Assembly: GCA_902767195.1 (NCBI GenBank)
Contig: CACXGS010000345.1
Coordinates: 1 to 7,738, forward strand
DNA length: 7,738 bases
Reading direction: 5' to 3'
Source: an uncultured Lachnospiraceae bacterium
Lineage (GTDB): Bacteria; Bacillota_A; Clostridia; Lachnospirales; Lachnospiraceae
Shown here: in pieces, positions 6,844 through 7,738 of the stretch
Layout: the number at the start of each line of letters is the position of its first letter
Position numbering within the stretch: position 1 is the stretch's first letter
The notes under the pieces: generated by a model
Database searches by the model: none
What the model was told of the DNA's origin: nothing
What the model saw: the letters and a program-made list of their open reading frames with translations, nothing else
Program-made: the position numbers and the translations under genes

Positions 6844-6850
6844 TATTAAA

Positions 6851-7123
6851 ATGACAGACACAAACAGAATTAATATGAATGAACTTGATCAGGTAACCGG
6901 CGGAAAAGAGAATGTAGTAAACAATCCCCACAAAGGATACAGCTATGTAAACTGCAGAAAAGAGCCCAGACTGGATGCTGAAGTATTTTTCACCATTCCA
7001 AACGGCACAGAAGTATATCCGACCGGCAATGTAGTTCACAATGACGGTTTCGACTGGTATGAGATTAACCTTGCAGGTGCCTATGACTACGGCTGGGTAG
7101 CAGGCCACCTGATCGGACACTAA
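6851..7123 (+). CDS. Secreted SH3b-domain peptide with double-glycine (GG) leader
   Basis: A 90-residue protein. Residues 1-18, MTDTNRINMNELDQVTGG, match the double-glycine leaders (EL..V.GG) cut by C39-peptidase ABC exporters; there is no Sec signal peptide. Cleavage after G18 would release 72 residues (K19-H90). That mature part is a bacterial SH3 domain: VNCRKEP (33-39) corresponds to the LNVRSGP opening, FFTIPNGTEVYP (46-57) to the 'l..G..v.v' strand, DWYEINL (68-74) to the W.kV strand and YGWVAGHLI (80-88) to the closing GWV...L. It has one Cys (C35). SH3b domains usually bind cell-wall peptide stems, so the product may act on a cell wall, own or foreign, as a bacteriocin-like or wall-associated factor. 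It has its own promoter and terminator. No processing transporter or immunity gene is visible in the window. Confidence 0.88.
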   Translation: MTDTNRINMNELDQVTGGKENVVNNPHKGYSYVNCRKEPRLDAEVFFTIPNGTEVYPTGNVVHNDGFDWYEINLAGAYDYGWVAGHLIGH

Positions 7124-7149
7124 AACTAAGCAACAAAAACTAAGCAACA
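7122..7149. repeat. Perfect tandem duplication of a 14-base unit
   Basis: AAAACTAAGCAACA occurs twice back to back (7122-7135 and 7136-7149), starting inside the TAA stop codon of the SH3b peptide gene. It carries no secondary structure and lies between the stop and the terminator hairpin, so it only lengthens the 3' untranslated region. Replication slippage is the simplest origin. Confidence 0.9.
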
Positions 7150-7168
7150 CAAGTAAACACAGTTTAGC

Positions 7169-7197
7169 AGCCCTTCTCGTAAAGAGAGGGGCTTTTC
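7169..7197 (+). terminator. Intrinsic terminator after the GG-leader peptide gene
   Basis: AGCCCTTCTC (7169-7178) pairs with GAGAGGGGCT (7184-7193) over 10 pairs including one G-U, with loop GTAAA, followed by a short T run (TTTTCATTT). Placement 45 bases after the stop codon fits a single-gene transcript. Confidence 0.88.
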
Positions 7198-7200
7198 ATT

Positions 7201-7259
7201 TGTCTGTGAAAGCAGCAGAAAAACCTTTCAGACAGACAATTCCGGTATCCTTTTCTGCT
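7201..7259 (+). other. Intergenic structure: bulged hairpin with loop complementary to downstream sequence (possible pseudoknot)
   Basis: In the 219-base gap between the SH3b peptide and the surface-protein gene. TGTCTGTGAAAG (7201-7212) pairs with CTTTCAGACAGACA (7225-7238) over 12 pairs with a GA bulge at 7231-7232. The 12-base loop holds AGCAGAAAA (7214-7222), perfectly complementary to TTTTCTGCT (7251-7259), which would give an H-type pseudoknot or a switch between two folds. It starts directly after the terminator T run and is 84 bases upstream of the next gene. No known riboswitch class is recognised. Confidence 0.35.
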
Positions 7260-7265
7260 TTATCA

Positions 7266-7274
7266 TGTTAAAAT
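7266..7274 (+). promoter_or_regulatory. Weak candidate promoter for the surface-protein gene
   Basis: TGTTAAAAT (7266-7274) reads as an extended -10 (TG, one base, TAAAAT). No matching -35 is seen. A new promoter is expected here because an intrinsic terminator precedes it. The following AT-rich stretch to about 7290 offers other weak -10-like sites, so the exact position is uncertain. Confidence 0.25.
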
Positions 7275-7342
7275 ATTAATAATAAAACAGATTACTTTGG
7301 GGCTTTTTTCGAAATGTCTAACTCGATGTGGAGGGGGAGTAT

Positions 7343-7738
7343 ATGATGATATTAAGAAAGAATTTATTACCAATACTCGTGGTCATACTAATGGCGTTTG
7401 CCATGATGCCAATGAAGGCAGAAACGGTGTTAGCGGCAGCTGATAGTACTGCACCAACCATTGATGCATCAACACTTACGGTAAAGATTACAGACAAAGA
7501 AGGAAATGAAAAGACAGCTGCCACAGCAGGAGACACAGTTACAATCAGTGTTGCTGCTACAGATGGGGAAGACGGCAGCGGTATAACAAACTGTTCTGTC
7601 AATCTCAGGAAACCAATAACCGGTTCCGAATTATATAGAGTCGCACATTATAATGAGCAGACCGGTAGGATTGAATTCCCTTTTAGTGTAGACAAAAGCA
7701 CGGAATCAGGAGAATGGCAGATATTTTATATATATGCC
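7343..7738 (+). CDS. Secreted Ig-like surface protein, 3' partial
   Basis: The frame stays open to the window end (132 codons). ATG 7343 (a second ATG follows at 7346) has GGAGG at 7330-7334, 8 bases upstream. Residues 1-33 form a Sec signal peptide: basic LRKN, a hydrophobic core LLPILVVILMAFAMM, and a Leu-Ala-Ala-Ala cleavage region (30-33) before D34. The mature part opens with DSTAPTIDASTLTVKI (34-49) and continues with AGDTVTISVAATDGEDGSGI (65-84) and SGEWQIFYIYA, the pattern of Ig-like beta-sandwich repeats found in large Firmicutes surface proteins (D.TAP..., G.tV.isv.atD..SGI, ...sG.W.i..i). Cell-wall anchor and further domains would lie beyond the window. The function is unknown; adhesion or wall interaction would be typical. 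It is separated from the SH3b gene by a terminator. Confidence 0.85.
   Translation, partial: MMILRKNLLPILVVILMAFAMMPMKAETVLAAADSTAPTIDASTLTVKITDKEGNEKTAATAGDTVTISVAATDGEDGSGITNCSVNLRKPITGSELYRVAHYNEQTGRIEFPFSVDKSTESGEWQIFYIYA

Noticed and set aside
6761..7150. 129-codon hydrophobic open frame on the minus strand
   Set aside because: It covers the promoter and whole of the GG-leader gene in antisense; hydrophobicity comes from reading a polar, A-rich strand backwards.
7318..7602. 94-codon open frame on the minus strand
   Set aside because: It is opposite the signal peptide and Ig-like start of the surface protein, which has a strong ribosome binding site and clear signal sequence.

Overview
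The window looks like chromosome of a Gram-positive Clostridia bacterium, most likely a gut Lachnospiraceae. The basis is strong AGGAGG-type ribosome binding sites, moderate GC, tightly packed co-directional genes, an FHA-fused ABCG-type exporter beside a PP2C phosphatase, a family II (DHH) pyrophosphatase, and a double-glycine-leader peptide. No species can be named from the sequence alone. All nine genes supported here lie on the + strand. No tRNA, rRNA, CRISPR array, transposase or prophage gene was seen.

Region 1 (1-3718) is a tight four-gene run. It holds an FHA-ABC-membrane fusion exporter (cut at its 5' end by the window), a PP2C-fold protein that appears to have lost its metal-binding residues, an intact PP2C Ser/Thr phosphatase, and a small uncharacterised protein. 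An FHA domain binds phosphothreonine and PP2C removes phosphate, so the simplest reading is an exporter controlled by Ser/Thr phosphorylation. The matching kinase would lie outside the window, probably upstream.

Region 2 (3760-6717) follows after only 41 bases with no visible terminator. It encodes a lipoprotein that looks like a shortened nucleoside hydrolase, a family II Mn-dependent inorganic pyrophosphatase carrying an N-terminal membrane anchor (the family is normally cytosolic), and a fusion of a YfbR-like HD nucleotidase with a GNAT acetyltransferase. All three touch nucleotide or phosphate hydrolysis. The first two are predicted to act outside the membrane.

Region 3 (6718-7738) is different in character. 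A separately promoted 90-residue gene encodes a peptide with a double-glycine leader followed by an SH3b domain, and ends in a clear intrinsic terminator. Beyond it are 145 bases with a possible RNA pseudoknot, and then the start of a secreted, Ig-like surface protein that runs off the window end.

The points most worth a second look are the GG-leader SH3b peptide, the membrane-anchored pyrophosphatase next to the nucleoside-hydrolase-like lipoprotein, and the pseudophosphatase next to an active PP2C.
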